The position numbers and the translations under genes are program-made. From NCBI GenBank assembly GCA_965248395.1, contig OZ252103.1, positions 1,178,001 to 1,242,000 of the forward strand: a stretch of DNA of 64,000 nt. The letters run 5' to 3'. This DNA comes from JAAXHH01 sp965248395 (GTDB lineage Bacteria; JAAXHH01). Positions 16,917 to 26,078 of this stretch are shown here, piece by piece. The notes under the pieces are model-generated. The model saw only the letters and a program-made list of their open reading frames with translations, did not search any database and was not told the origin of the DNA. Each line of letters starts with the position of its first letter. The first letter of the stretch is position 1.

Positions 16917-18567
16917 AAAAAACTGTACCGCCGACCACGGCAAGGTCGATTTTCGCTTCCCTGATCTCCTCGTGCGGCATGGTGGTCAGGTCACGGTCCA
17001 GGATCACGAAGTCCGCGAGCTTGCCGGGCTCCAGCGATCCCTTGATGTCCTCCTCGTAGGAGGCGTACGCGGCGTCGAGCGTGTATCCACGGAGCGCTTC
17101 CTCCACGGTGATCTTCTGTTCGGGAACCCAGCCATCGGGGTTCATGTCGTCCAGCGTGCGACGCGTCACCGCCGCGTAAATGCCTTCGATGGGTGTCGCG
17201 GGCGCCACCGACCAGTCGCTGCCCAGGGCCAGCCGGGCGCCGGCGTCGAGCAGGGACCGGAAGGCGTAAGTCGTCTTGATGCGTTCGGGACCGATGACCT
17301 TTTCAGCCCACCGGCCATCGTCGATGGCATGGTAGGGCTGCATGCTGGGAATGATGTCCAGCGCGCCGAAACGGGGCAGATCGGCGGGGGCGATGTGCTG
17401 GGCGTGTTCAATGCGGAAACGGCGGTCCCGGGGTCCGTTCTCCGCCGCCACGCGTTCGTAGATGGCGAGCTGCAGATCGATGGCCCGGTCGCCGATGGCA
17501 TGGACCATTACGTGCAGACCGGCCTTGTCGGCGCCGGAGGTCCAGGCATACAGGTTTTCCTCGGTGTTGATGAGCAGACCTGTATCTTCCGGCGCGTCGG
17601 CAAATGGTTCCATGAAGGCGGCCGTGTGGGATCCGAGGGAACCGTCCACGAAGCCCTTGAGCCCGCCCAGGCGAACCCACTCGTCTCCACGTCCGCCGGA
17701 AGTGATCCGGTCTTCGAGGCTCTCCCAGTCATAAAGGGGAATGGCGGCGTACAGGCGAGTCTTCAATCGATCTTCTGACCGGGCTCGCTCGAAGACGGCC
17801 ACGTCGTCCCAGGTGCCCATATTGTGGACCGACGTGACGCCCTGGGCCGCCACGTAATCCATGGCCGCGTCGAGTGCGCGGTCCTTCAACTCATCCGGAG
17901 GATCTGGAATGACGTTTGCGACGAGATACATCGCGTTGTCCTTGAAGATGCCGGCCGGTTCGCCGTCCTCATATCTTTCGATGGTACCGCCGTCTATTTC
18001 CTCTGTCTCCCGCGTCACTCCCGCTGCATTCAGCGCGGCCGTATTGGCCAGGGCCATGTGTCCGTCGAGACGATTGACCCAGACCGGGTTGTCCGTCGTG
18101 ACCGAATCGATCCAGTCCCGGCGGGGGAGTTCTCCACCCCACTGCTCGTGATCCCAGTCGCCCCCGGTGATCCAGACGCCCGGTTCCAGGTCCCTGGCGA
18201 ACTCCGCGATGCGGTCGATGAACACCTGCGGTGTTGGAGCGTCCCGAAGCTGAACGGACGAAAGATTGAAACCGCCCGAAATGAAATGCACGTGGGTGTC
18301 GATGAATCCGGGCGTAACGAGGCGGCCGCCGCCTTCGATGACCCTAGTCTGACCGGTGGCCATCCCGTCAATTTCTTCGTTACTGCCGACCGCCAGGATG
18401 CTGTCTCCTGAAACCGCCAGAGCCTCTGCCCAGGGACTGGATGGTTGCCCGGTCCACACGCGGGCGTCCCGGACGACCAGCGAAGCCGTTTCATCGGGAC
18501 TCGTACAACTCGCCAGCGCCGCGAGGATGGACAGGCCAAACAGTGCCGCGATCAAGAATCTGAACAT
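16906..18567 (-). CDS. Lipoprotein amidohydrolase, YtcJ/N-acyl-hydrolase-like
   Basis: 553 residues. The N-terminus MFRFLIAALFGLSILAALASC is a lipoprotein signal, with Cys21 after LAAS-like residues. It is followed by a composite metallo-dependent hydrolase: LVTPGFIDTHVHFISGGF has the HxH pair (92, 94), HAIGDRAID and RIEHAQHI have later histidines, and LALGSDWSVAP has the terminal Asp. GSLEPGKLADFVILDRDL is the usual C-terminal beta-sandwich. This matches the YtcJ-like amidohydrolases, which cleave exocyclic amide or carbamate bonds; the substrate is not known. Periplasmic, membrane-anchored. It lies 40 bp after the dehydratase gene and overlaps the PPTase gene, so all are one operon. Confidence 0.87.
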   Translation of the reverse strand: MFRFLIAALFGLSILAALASCTSPDETASLVVRDARVWTGQPSSPWAEALAVSGDSILAVGSNEEIDGMATGQTRVIEGGGRLVTPGFIDTHVHFISGGFNLSSVQLRDAPTPQVFIDRIAEFARDLEPGVWITGGDWDHEQWGGELPRRDWIDSVTTDNPVWVNRLDGHMALANTAALNAAGVTRETEEIDGGTIERYEDGEPAGIFKDNAMYLVANVIPDPPDELKDRALDAAMDYVAAQGVTSVHNMGTWDDVAVFERARSEDRLKTRLYAAIPLYDWESLEDRITSGGRGDEWVRLGGLKGFVDGSLGSHTAAFMEPFADAPEDTGLLINTEENLYAWTSGADKAGLHVMVHAIGDRAIDLQLAIYERVAAENGPRDRRFRIEHAQHIAPADLPRFGALDIIPSMQPYHAIDDGRWAEKVIGPERIKTTYAFRSLLDAGARLALGSDWSVAPATPIEGIYAAVTRRTLDDMNPDGWVPEQKITVEEALRGYTLDAAYASYEEDIKGSLEPGKLADFVILDRDLTTMPHEEIREAKIDLAVVGGTVFYER

Positions 18568-18607
18568 GCCGGTTTCCTTTGCTGTCTTTTAGGTCGGTAT
18601 CAGACTA

Positions 18608-19747
18608 CTACCAGTCCGCAACGCTACCGTCCGCCTCGTGGTAATGCTCGCCGCCCAGCTCTTCCCGGTAACTTACCCGTCTGGACACTTCCGCTTCGTC
18701 TATTTCAAAACCCAGTCCCGGTTTGTCGGGCAGTTCGATATGTCCTTCGACGACCTGCCAGCTCTCCGTCAGTATACCCGCGCCCAGCGCCTGGTCGACC
18801 TGCTCCTGGGCGAGAAAGTTAGGAATCACGGCGTCCACGTGCATGCAGGAAGTAAAGGACACGGGACCAATGGCGCAGTGGGGGAGGACGTGGATGTAGT
18901 ATACCTCGGCCATATTGGCGATTTTCTTCAGTTCCGTGATGCCGCCGGCATGCGAACCGTCCGGCTGAATGTAGGCTGCCGCCTGCTTTTCGAAAATCTC
19001 GCGGAACTCCCATCGGCTCAGCAGCCGCTCACCCGTGGCGATGGGGAAGGTGACGTGGTCCGATACGAGCTTCAGGGCGTCGACGTTTTCCTGGGGTACG
19101 GGCTCTTCCACGAACATGGGCCGCATGTCCTTGATCTCGTGGCATATCTCGATGGCCAGGGCGGGGGTCATCTTTCCGTGGAAATCGAAGGCCAGTTCTA
19201 CGTCCGGCCCCACCCACTCCCGCATGAGAAACGCGCATTCGACGAATTCATCGATGACTGCCGGCGGCTCATGGCCCCGCCATTTGCCGCCGGGTCCGGA
19301 CTTGAAGGCGGTATATCCGCTCTTCTGCAACATGTCCAGCCGTTCCCTCGCGGCGGACTGGCTTTCATCGGTAAGACCGCTGATACCCCAGTGGGCGTAG
19401 ACGCGGATGCGGTCGCGCACCGCGCCTCCGAGGAGCTTGTAGACGGGAACGCCGTAGTGTTTCCCGGCGATGTCCCATAACGCCTGGTCCACGCCGGACA
19501 TGGCGGTCATGAGGATGGCGCCGCCCCGGAAGAACGCCGACCTGTACATGTGCTGCCAGTGATGCTCGATACGCAGGGGGTCCTTGCCGATAAGGTAGTC
19601 CGCGAGTTCCCTGACAGCGCTTTCCACGCTTTCGGGCTTTCCTTCGAGGGTGGTTTCCCCCCAACCAGAAAGGCCGGTGTCCGTGGTGATCTTGACGAGC
19701 CGGGTACGATGGAGGGGAAAGAACTGTTCGACGGTCGCGATTTTCAT
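18608..19747 (-). CDS. Mandelate racemase/muconate lactonizing family enzyme, galactonate dehydratase-like
   Basis: 379 residues of the enolase superfamily. It has the N-terminal capping domain (GLSGWGETTLEGKPESV) and YGVPVYKLLGGAVRD (the barrel entry). In the barrel, AFKSGPGGKWRGHEP would carry a base, followed by metal ligands in AFDFHGKMTPALAIE (Asp), MFVEEPVPQENVDAL (Glu) and FPIATGERLLSRWEF (Glu). The histidine base is probably in VLPHCAIGPVS. DFHGK and EEPVPQEN resemble DgoD/galactonate dehydratases, so an acid-sugar dehydratase is the best guess. GGAG lies 6 bases before the ATG. First gene of the operon running left to the rraA-like gene. Confidence 0.84.
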   Translation of the reverse strand: MKIATVEQFFPLHRTRLVKITTDTGLSGWGETTLEGKPESVESAVRELADYLIGKDPLRIEHHWQHMYRSAFFRGGAILMTAMSGVDQALWDIAGKHYGVPVYKLLGGAVRDRIRVYAHWGISGLTDESQSAARERLDMLQKSGYTAFKSGPGGKWRGHEPPAVIDEFVECAFLMREWVGPDVELAFDFHGKMTPALAIEICHEIKDMRPMFVEEPVPQENVDALKLVSDHVTFPIATGERLLSRWEFREIFEKQAAAYIQPDGSHAGGITELKKIANMAEVYYIHVLPHCAIGPVSFTSCMHVDAVIPNFLAQEQVDQALGAGILTESWQVVEGHIELPDKPGLGFEIDEAEVSRRVSYREELGGEHYHEADGSVADW

Positions 19748-19858
19748 AGCAACTCCGGATACCGGGACGCTCCCCGGTTCAATGGAATGCCCGTGGCATC
19801 GGACCGTGCTTGGTTCCGGCCTGTGACCCGGATGACCAGCTATGCAGGATGGTTCGTT

Positions 19859-20560
19859 TCATCTGCCGAAGAGCCGTCTCGTATCGAGGGATTCGATGGC
19901 GTATCCGGCCGGGACGGCGAATATGGATGGATCGACGTCTTGTCGATTCACCTCGGTTACGGTCAGGGTCATGATCATGGGGGTGTCGGGGAACGACGTG
20001 GTAATTTTAAGTGGAAAACCGGACAGTCCCTCGGTCCAGAAGGGCATGCTATCCTTCAATACACCGCTGAATGATGTGGCCAGGTCAATTTGAATCGCGT
20101 CGGTGACCCACATGTACTGTATCATCGCACCGGATGGATTGTTTCTCATGATCTTATACTTTTTGCATTCGTAACCGGCAATTTCGATCGTTTCATTTTC
20201 GTCTACGATGACCGGCGGCGCGCGTTCTTTCAGGTTCGGGTCCGCGGAGATCTCGTAGGCGGTGTCGTTCATGTGGCTGATGACGTATCCCCGTCCCGTC
20301 GACCCGTCGATCACGACCTCGCCCATCATCATCCCGATCATGCCGCCCCTCATGTGGACCTTCGTCTGGTTTCCCTTTATGAAAATTCTGTAGGATTCCG
20401 GTACCATCAAGGCCACCTTGGCCCGGTCCTGCAAATCGCCTCCCGTAAAGCTCACGTTGAAACGGAGACTGCCTTCGAAGGTGTTTTCAAGTGGAAGGGC
20501 CGAGGCGAAGGGCGCCAGAAACGGGGACAGAAGCACATAGATCGCCGCGTATCTCGTCAT
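19859..20560 (-). CDS. Exported DUF4412-type protein
   Basis: 233 residues. A signal peptide covers about residues 1-21 (MTRYAAIYVLLSPFLAPFASA). The mature part is beta-rich: it begins FEGSLRFNVSF, has a Met/Gly-rich stretch near 70-80 (RGGMIGMMMGEVV), and contains ETIEIAGYECKKYKI, the segment typical of DUF4412 proteins. The function of the family is not known. A lipid-binding, LolA-like half-barrel is a common structural guess for such outer-envelope proteins. It starts 36 bp after the diheme cytochrome gene, in the same direction, so they may act together in the periplasm. Confidence 0.68.
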   Translation of the reverse strand: MTRYAAIYVLLSPFLAPFASALPLENTFEGSLRFNVSFTGGDLQDRAKVALMVPESYRIFIKGNQTKVHMRGGMIGMMMGEVVIDGSTGRGYVISHMNDTAYEISADPNLKERAPPVIVDENETIEIAGYECKKYKIMRNNPSGAMIQYMWVTDAIQIDLATSFSGVLKDSMPFWTEGLSGFPLKITTSFPDTPMIMTLTVTEVNRQDVDPSIFAVPAGYAIESLDTRRLFGR

Positions 20561-20596
20561 AGTTCTTTGACCGGGTAGCTTTGCCGAGTCCGCCTG

Positions 20597-20968
20597 CTAA
20601 TCTTCGGATATGATCGCGAGTTCACCGGCGTGACAGGTGTAACAGGTAACGGACTGCAGGTTTTCCTTGCTCATGACGTTCGCGTTGATGGCCGCCACCT
20701 GCTCGTTGATCTGCACAACGAGTTTGATGAACTCCCGGCCGATCAGCTTCGTTTCCTTTTCGTCGCTGGGATAGTCTTTCAGATTGTGACAGTAGTTGCA
20801 CTTCTCTCCGATGCCGCTGCTCACCGTTTTCATAAAGTCGCGAATCTCCCGCGTAGATCGATCTGTCAAGACCTGGACGTTCTTAGGCGCGCGCTGGGCG
20901 TCTACGCTCGCGTCAACCAGGACCGTCAGCACGAAGCACGCGGCAATGATCGGTATGAGCCGTTTCAT
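20597..20968 (-). CDS. Small periplasmic diheme c-type cytochrome
   Basis: 123 residues from the ATG at 20968, which has AAAGGAA 6-7 bases upstream; an upstream start at 21010 in the same frame lacks this. It has a signal peptide about 1-24 ending near VDAQ. There are two CxxCH heme sites, CNYCH (57-61) and CYTCH (109-113), with EIRDFMKTVSSGIGEKC before the first. This resembles the short cytochromes related to the photosynthetic reaction-centre cytochrome subunit that are common in non-phototrophic bacteria. Role: periplasmic electron transfer. A promoter with TTGACA-17-TAAGTT sits upstream. The DUF4412 gene follows. Confidence 0.86.
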   Translation of the reverse strand: MKRLIPIIAACFVLTVLVDASVDAQRAPKNVQVLTDRSTREIRDFMKTVSSGIGEKCNYCHNLKDYPSDEKETKLIGREFIKLVVQINEQVAAINANVMSKENLQSVTCYTCHAGELAIISED

Positions 20969-21049
20969 CGCGATTCCTTTCGTCATGGGAGTTACGGGGT
21001 TTCTAAACACGTCGCCGGCTGCGTTTCTTTCCCGATAGGCGGTTCGGGA

Positions 21050-21078
21050 AACTTAGGTATGCCGCGTGGTTCTGTCAA
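21050..21078 (-). promoter_or_regulatory. Candidate promoter for diheme cytochrome operon
   Basis: Minus strand: TTGACA (21078-21073), 17-base spacer, TAAGTT (21055-21050). The -35 box is perfect and the -10 box matches 3/6. The start would be near 21043, 75 bases before the ATG at 20968. It lies in the 323-bp divergent intergenic region. Confidence 0.43.
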
Positions 21079-21146
21079 GACCTTTCAGTGTAGTTTGCCA
21101 GCCTGCCGACCGTTCCGGACCAGGCCGGCCTGCGGCCTTATTTGTA

Positions 21147-21176
21147 TTGACAGTACCGGACTCTTAGCGTTTCAAT
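21147..21176 (+). promoter_or_regulatory. Candidate promoter for the VWA gene
   Basis: TTGACA (21147-21152), an 18-base spacer, TTCAAT (21171-21176, 4/6). The predicted start is about 21183, leaving a leader of about 109 bases before 21292. Together with the minus-strand promoter it makes a divergent control region in the 20969-21291 gap, where I see no gene. Confidence 0.37.
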
Positions 21177-21291
21177 AACGGATGACTGGACTGGTACCGG
21201 AACCGTCCAATCGAGGTCTTTTCCAAGACTGTCAAACCGGATGGCCCGCCATTTCCCGGTAAAATAGAAACTCCACCTGGTATCCGCCGTT

Positions 21292-23574
21292 ATGGATTCT
21301 TTTCTTCGTACGCTCGGTTTGATCGGAGCGTCTGAGCACCTGGCTTTCAGAACCCCTTCCCCATACTGGACCATCGTCCTGCTTGCCTTGATCGTGGCCG
21401 GACTCGTGATCCTGTTCTACCGCCGTATGCCCGTGGCGACTTCCCCGGGGATGAAGGCCGTGTTTACCGTGTTGAAGATCCTGCCATTGCTGCTGGTCGT
21501 ATTCTGTCTCCTGGAACCCGTCGTCGTAACGTCCGAGGTCACGGCCCGACAGGGTTTCCTTCTGCTGATGTTTGACGATTCGAAGAGCATGGGCATACAG
21601 GACGGCGCCCGGGATCTGTCCCGCGTGGAAGCGGTCAAACGCCGGTTCCAGGATGACGGACTGCTGGAAGGCCTGGGCAGCAGGTTCAGGGTGAGGACTT
21701 ACCGTTTCGCGGAACGCACGGACCGGGTCGCCGATATCGCGAAACTCGACGCATCCGGAAGCGCTACGGATATTGCCGGCGCCCTGAGTCAGGCCGCCGG
21801 CGAATTCAGGGATCTGCCCGTGGCCGCCATCGTGCTCGTAACGGACGGTGCGGACAACATGAACGCGGGAACGGACAGGCTGGCGAATGCGACGACATAC
21901 CTCGAATCGCAGAACATGCCGGTCTATACCGTGGGGGTAGGCGAGGAGCGGATCGCGCAGGATGTCGAGATACTCAAGGTGGCCGCGTCCGACAAGGTGA
22001 CGGAGGGGACGATCACCGACCTTTTCGTTACCCTGCGAAGTTACGGTTACGCGGGCAGATCGATCGACCTGAACATCAAGGAAGGGGGACGCGTCGTCCA
22101 GACGGTGCCGGTTCGTCTCGACAGGGACGGGGACATACAGCGCGTCCGTTTGTTTCTGTCGCCCGAATCGCCGGGCATTCTCGAGTACACGGCGGAAGTC
22201 GCCCCGCAAAACTCGGAGACGATCGCGGAGAACAACACGCGGCCCTTCCTGTTGGATAACCGATCCAGAACGGGACGGGTCCTGTACGTGGAAGGATACC
22301 CTCGCAGGGAGTTCAAGTTCATCAGGCGGGCGCTGGACGAAGATCCGCGGATTGACATGATCTCGGTGGTCAGAATCTCGCCCGACGGGAGGATCTACCG
22401 GCAGGGAATCCGGGATCCGAAGCAGGAGCTGACCGTTGGATATCCCCGAAGCAGGGAGGAGTTGTTTACATACGATGCCATCGTTTTCGGCGATATAGAG
22501 GCGGCCTGGTTTACACCCGAACAGCTTCAGCTAACCGAGGCCTTTGTAAGCGAGCGCGGCGGTGGATTCCTGATGATCGGCGGTCTGAACTCCTTTCGGG
22601 AAGGTGGTTACGCGGGTACACCGGTTGAGGACATGCTGCCTGTTCAACTCACCGGCGACAACTGGGCCATGGGTATTGTCGACCATGCCTTCCACCTGGC
22701 TCCGGCCGAGGAAGGCATCCACCATCCCCTGCTGCGTTTCGGGTCGAATCCCGAGGAAAACCAGGCAAACTGGGATCGCCTGCCGGAATTGATCGGATAC
22801 AACCGGGTCGGGGCCGTCAAGCCAGGCGCCGCGGTGCTGGCGGTGGACCCCACGGTCGACGTGCTGGAGGGGTCCAATGTTCTCCTGGCGATACAGCGTT
22901 ACGGAAGGGGGCGGTCAATGGCCTTCACCGGCTTCAGCACGTGGCGCTGGCAGATGCATCTGCCGTCGGAAGATCAGTCGCACGAACGATTCTGGCAACA
23001 GATGGTCCGGTGGACCGCCCTGTATGCCCCCGGACGGGTTTCCGTCACCACGGACAAGACGAACTACGGCGGACATGAATCGGTCACCATAGAAAGCCGC
23101 CTGTTCGACCGGAACTACGAACCGGTCGACGGCGCGACCGTATGGGCACACGTAACCGGACCAACCGGCCAGTCGAAGGCCGTACAACTCGAATGGTCCC
23201 TGGGGAACGAAGGACTGTACCGCGCCGAATACCGGCCCGAACTGGGCGGCGTGCACAAGGTCGAAGTGTCCATCCGGTCCTCGGGGGAAGCGTTGCTTCG
23301 CGACCAGACCGGATTTACCGTGGCCCCGTCGGCCACCGAATTCACGAATGCGGGTCTTCACGCAGAGGACCTTGAAAGGCTCTCTGAATCCACGGGCGGC
23401 GCATATCTACCCCTGTCGGAGTCGGGACGGCTGCCAGACATGATCAGGCCCGTCGATCAGACGGCCACATCGACCCGCGAAAGAGACTTGCGTGATACGC
23501 CTTTCCTGTTCGCGGCCATTCTGCTTTTCCTGAGCGCCGAGTGGTTTCTGAGGCGCCAGAAAGGACTGTCGTGA
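21292..23574 (+). CDS. Membrane VWA-domain protein with glutamine-amidotransferase-like part
   Basis: 760 residues. Two N-terminal membrane helices (about 26-43 and 57-77) are followed by a VWA domain with the MIDAS start FDDSKSM (DxSxS at 95-99), VLVTDGADN for the later Asp, and YTVGVGEE. Around residues 340-560 there is a Rossmann-like segment (VLYVEGYPRREFKFIRRAL, AIVFGDIEAAWF, GGFLMIGGLNSFREGGY) like the glutamine-amidotransferase fold of large membrane VWA proteins. A beta-sandwich follows and then a last helix near 738-752. The bulk is therefore outside the membrane, in the periplasm. The function of this architecture is not established; MIDAS sites bind ligands through Mg2+. Its stop codon overlaps the next gene's ATG (TGATG). 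Confidence 0.78.
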   Translation: MDSFLRTLGLIGASEHLAFRTPSPYWTIVLLALIVAGLVILFYRRMPVATSPGMKAVFTVLKILPLLLVVFCLLEPVVVTSEVTARQGFLLLMFDDSKSMGIQDGARDLSRVEAVKRRFQDDGLLEGLGSRFRVRTYRFAERTDRVADIAKLDASGSATDIAGALSQAAGEFRDLPVAAIVLVTDGADNMNAGTDRLANATTYLESQNMPVYTVGVGEERIAQDVEILKVAASDKVTEGTITDLFVTLRSYGYAGRSIDLNIKEGGRVVQTVPVRLDRDGDIQRVRLFLSPESPGILEYTAEVAPQNSETIAENNTRPFLLDNRSRTGRVLYVEGYPRREFKFIRRALDEDPRIDMISVVRISPDGRIYRQGIRDPKQELTVGYPRSREELFTYDAIVFGDIEAAWFTPEQLQLTEAFVSERGGGFLMIGGLNSFREGGYAGTPVEDMLPVQLTGDNWAMGIVDHAFHLAPAEEGIHHPLLRFGSNPEENQANWDRLPELIGYNRVGAVKPGAAVLAVDPTVDVLEGSNVLLAIQRYGRGRSMAFTGFSTWRWQMHLPSEDQSHERFWQQMVRWTALYAPGRVSVTTDKTNYGGHESVTIESRLFDRNYEPVDGATVWAHVTGPTGQSKAVQLEWSLGNEGLYRAEYRPELGGVHKVEVSIRSSGEALLRDQTGFTVAPSATEFTNAGLHAEDLERLSESTGGAYLPLSESGRLPDMIRPVDQTATSTRERDLRDTPFLFAAILLFLSAEWFLRRQKGLS

Positions 23575-24644
23575 TGCGCCTCGTCGCCGGCATTTTCTCG
23601 GGGTTGTTGTTAAGCGGCCTTATATCTTCTGAGGCATTCTCGCTGCCGCCGGCAAGCAGGACGCAGGATTCGGCCCATCCTCCGGCCGTGGAGGAACCGG
23701 GATCGTCTCCCGGCGTGCAGTACGGATTGATCATCGCGGGGCTTGGTGGAGAAAAGAAGTACGTCGACCAGAACCTGGCCTGGGCCATCGGCTTATACGA
23801 CGTGTTGAAAGCCGATCATGGGTTTGCGGACGACCGGTTGATTCTCCTCGTTGAGGACCCGGCCGCCACGGGCGCGACCCCTGCACGGAAGTCGACCCTC
23901 GAGGAGATACACAGGGCGCTGTCCGACCTGTCCCTTCGTGTTCACCCCGCGGATGACCTGTTCGTCCTGCTGATCGGACACGGCAGCGCCGCGGGTACGG
24001 GCGCCAGGTTTAACATCCCCGGTCCCGATTTGACGGCAGACACGCTCCGCGACGCGCTTGGCGACATCAACGGGCGATACACGGTCGTGGTGAACGGCGC
24101 GAGTTCGAGCGCCCCTTTTATCGCAGCGCTAAGTGGTCCCGGCCGCGTGATCGTAACGGCGACGAAGAGCGGCGGAGAACGCCTGTCCACGGTTTTTCCC
24201 GAACACCTTCTCGCGTCGTTAAACGGGACGGAAGGCGACCTGGACAAGAATGGGCGGGTCTCCGTCCTGGAGTCCTTTGTCTACGCCAGGAACAAGACCG
24301 CCGAATGGTACGACGGACAGGGCCTCCTGGCCACCGAACATTCCCTGCTGGACGATGACGGCGACGGAAGGGGCGCCCGGGACCCGGGAGACGGCGGCAC
24401 GGACGGGGCGCTGGCCGGCCGGGTGTACTTCGGCCGCGTGTCTATACCGGCGGTGGTTGCCGGCTCGCCCAGGGCACGGTCTTTGTGGGCGAGGATGGAG
24501 GAACTGCGGACGATGATCGATGAACTCAAGGGTGAGAAGAACCGGCGGGATCCGTCGGAATACTCGGAGCGGATGGAGGACCTTCTGATCGAACTGGCGC
24601 GGGTCAGCAATCAACTCAGAATGCTGGAAGAGACTCCGCCCTGA
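23574..24644 (+). CDS. Exported caspase/C13-like protein, catalytic Cys apparently absent
   Basis: 356 residues. A signal peptide is likely (1-23, ending EAFS). The core resembles clan CD peptidases of the C13/caspase type: YGLIIAGLGGEKKY, then DDLFVLLIGHGSAAG with His136, then RYTVVVNGASSSAPF where the catalytic Cys is expected. Here Ala/Ser residues are found, so it may be a pseudopeptidase. RVIVTATKSGGER and an EF-hand-like loop DLDKNGRVSVLE (222-233) follow. The last 60 residues (MEELRTMIDELKGEK...) form a probable coiled coil. The ATG overlaps the stop of the VWA gene by one base, implying translational coupling and shared function in the envelope. Confidence 0.66.
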   Translation: MRLVAGIFSGLLLSGLISSEAFSLPPASRTQDSAHPPAVEEPGSSPGVQYGLIIAGLGGEKKYVDQNLAWAIGLYDVLKADHGFADDRLILLVEDPAATGATPARKSTLEEIHRALSDLSLRVHPADDLFVLLIGHGSAAGTGARFNIPGPDLTADTLRDALGDINGRYTVVVNGASSSAPFIAALSGPGRVIVTATKSGGERLSTVFPEHLLASLNGTEGDLDKNGRVSVLESFVYARNKTAEWYDGQGLLATEHSLLDDDGDGRGARDPGDGGTDGALAGRVYFGRVSIPAVVAGSPRARSLWARMEELRTMIDELKGEKNRRDPSEYSERMEDLLIELARVSNQLRMLEETPP

Positions 24645-24661
24645 CGCCTTCCGTCTTGTCC

Positions 24662-24689
24662 TTGACGCATGGACCAAAGCCTGTAACAT
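24662..24689 (+). promoter_or_regulatory. Candidate promoter for eno and following genes
   Basis: TTGACG (24662-24667), a 16-base spacer and TAACAT (24684-24689; 4/6). The start would be near 24696, 81 bases before the enolase ATG. Motif evidence only. Confidence 0.38.
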
Positions 24690-24776
24690 ATAGAGCGATT
24701 GAATGGTAAGATTCAGCTATGTATGAAGCAGGGAGCAGCTGAAGAATTCTTGAACCGCAACTCAGGATGGGTCCGG

Positions 24777-26063
24777 ATGACGGAAATCGTCTCGATTCTT
24801 GGTCGTGAAATACTGGATTCAAGGGGAAACCCCACGGTCGAGGCCGAGGTGCGGCTGTCCTGTGGCGCTTTCGGGCGGGCGATCGTTCCCTCGGGCGCAT
24901 CGACGGGCGCCCACGAAGCGCATGAACGCCGCGACGGAGACGGTTCACGCTACCTTGGCAAGGGTGTGCTGAAGGCCGTCGCCAGCGTCAACGGCAAAAT
25001 AGCCGAGGCGTTGCGCGGGCGGGACGGGGCCGACCAGGCCGGTGTAGACCGCGCCATGATCGAACTCGACGGATCGGCCAACAAGGACGCCTTGGGGGCC
25101 AACGCCATACTGGGCGTGTCCCTGGCCGTGGCCCACGCGGCGGCGGCGGCGGTGGACAAGCCGCTGTACCGTTACCTGGGTGGCGACGGAGCCAGCGTGC
25201 TCCCCGTACCCATGATGAATATCCTGAACGGGGGATCCCACGCCGATAACAACGTCGATCTGCAGGAATTCATGATCATGCCCGTCGGCGCGTCCACCTT
25301 CTCCCAGGCGTTGCGCATGGGCGCCGAGGTTTTTCACAGTTTGAAAGCGGTGCTCCTGAAACACGGTTATGTGACCTCCGTGGGAGACGAAGGCGGTTTC
25401 GCTCCGGATCTCTCATCGAATGCAGAGGCCATAGAGATGCTCGTGTCCGGCATCGCCGATGCCGGGTATGATCCGGGTACCGACGTCATGATCGCCCTCG
25501 ATGCCGCGGCCTCCGAATTCCACGTACAGGGCATCTACAGGCTGGAAGCGGAATCCACTCCCGAAAAAACCGCACCGGAACTGGTCGACTTCTACGCGGA
25601 CCTGGTCGGCAAGTATCCCGTGGTGTCCATAGAAGACGGGGTGGCTGAGGACGACTGGACCGGCTGGAAGATGCTGACGGACCGGCTCGGCGATGACGTT
25701 CAGCTCGTCGGCGACGATCTCTTCGTGACCAACACCGACCGGCTTTCCCGTGGTATCCATAGCGGCATCGCCAACAGCATCCTGATCAAGATCAACCAGA
25801 TCGGCACGCTGACGGAGACCTTCGAAGCCATCGATATGGCGCAGGCGTCGGGATACACCACGGTGATCTCCCATCGATCAGGTGAAACGGAAGATACGAC
25901 GATCGCGGATATCGCGGTCGCGAAAACGGCCGGCCAGATCAAGACCGGATCCCTTTGCCGGTCCGAGCGGACCGCGAAGTACAACCAACTGCTGCGGATA
26001 GAAGAATCGCTGGGTGAACGGGCCCGGTACGCGGGCCGGTCCATCCTGCGCCGGGCCTCGTAG
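24777..26063 (+). CDS. eno: Enolase (phosphopyruvate hydratase)
   Basis: 428 residues, the usual size, starting MTEIVSILGREILDSRGNPT. It converts 2-phosphoglycerate to PEP and back. Visible family features: VPSGASTGAHEAHE (mobile loop), GDEGGFAPDL, MIALDAAASEF (metal Asp), VSIEDGVAEDDW (metal Glu), QLVGDDLFVTN (metal Asp), ILIKINQIGTLTET (catalytic Lys) and ISHRSGETEDTTIADIAV, the C-terminal signature. The frame runs 26 codons further upstream (to 24699), but family alignment supports the ATG at 24777. A ftsB-like gene follows after 15 bp, a gene order common in bacteria. Confidence 0.97.
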   Translation: MTEIVSILGREILDSRGNPTVEAEVRLSCGAFGRAIVPSGASTGAHEAHERRDGDGSRYLGKGVLKAVASVNGKIAEALRGRDGADQAGVDRAMIELDGSANKDALGANAILGVSLAVAHAAAAAVDKPLYRYLGGDGASVLPVPMMNILNGGSHADNNVDLQEFMIMPVGASTFSQALRMGAEVFHSLKAVLLKHGYVTSVGDEGGFAPDLSSNAEAIEMLVSGIADAGYDPGTDVMIALDAAASEFHVQGIYRLEAESTPEKTAPELVDFYADLVGKYPVVSIEDGVAEDDWTGWKMLTDRLGDDVQLVGDDLFVTNTDRLSRGIHSGIANSILIKINQIGTLTETFEAIDMAQASGYTTVISHRSGETEDTTIADIAVAKTAGQIKTGSLCRSERTAKYNQLLRIEESLGERARYAGRSILRRAS

Positions 26064-26078
26064 CCGGGGCGGTATCCC

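Noticed and set aside
21232..22209. 325-codon minus-strand frame in the VWA gene
   Set aside because: Antisense shadow of the VWA protein; its translation is Arg/His-rich without motifs.
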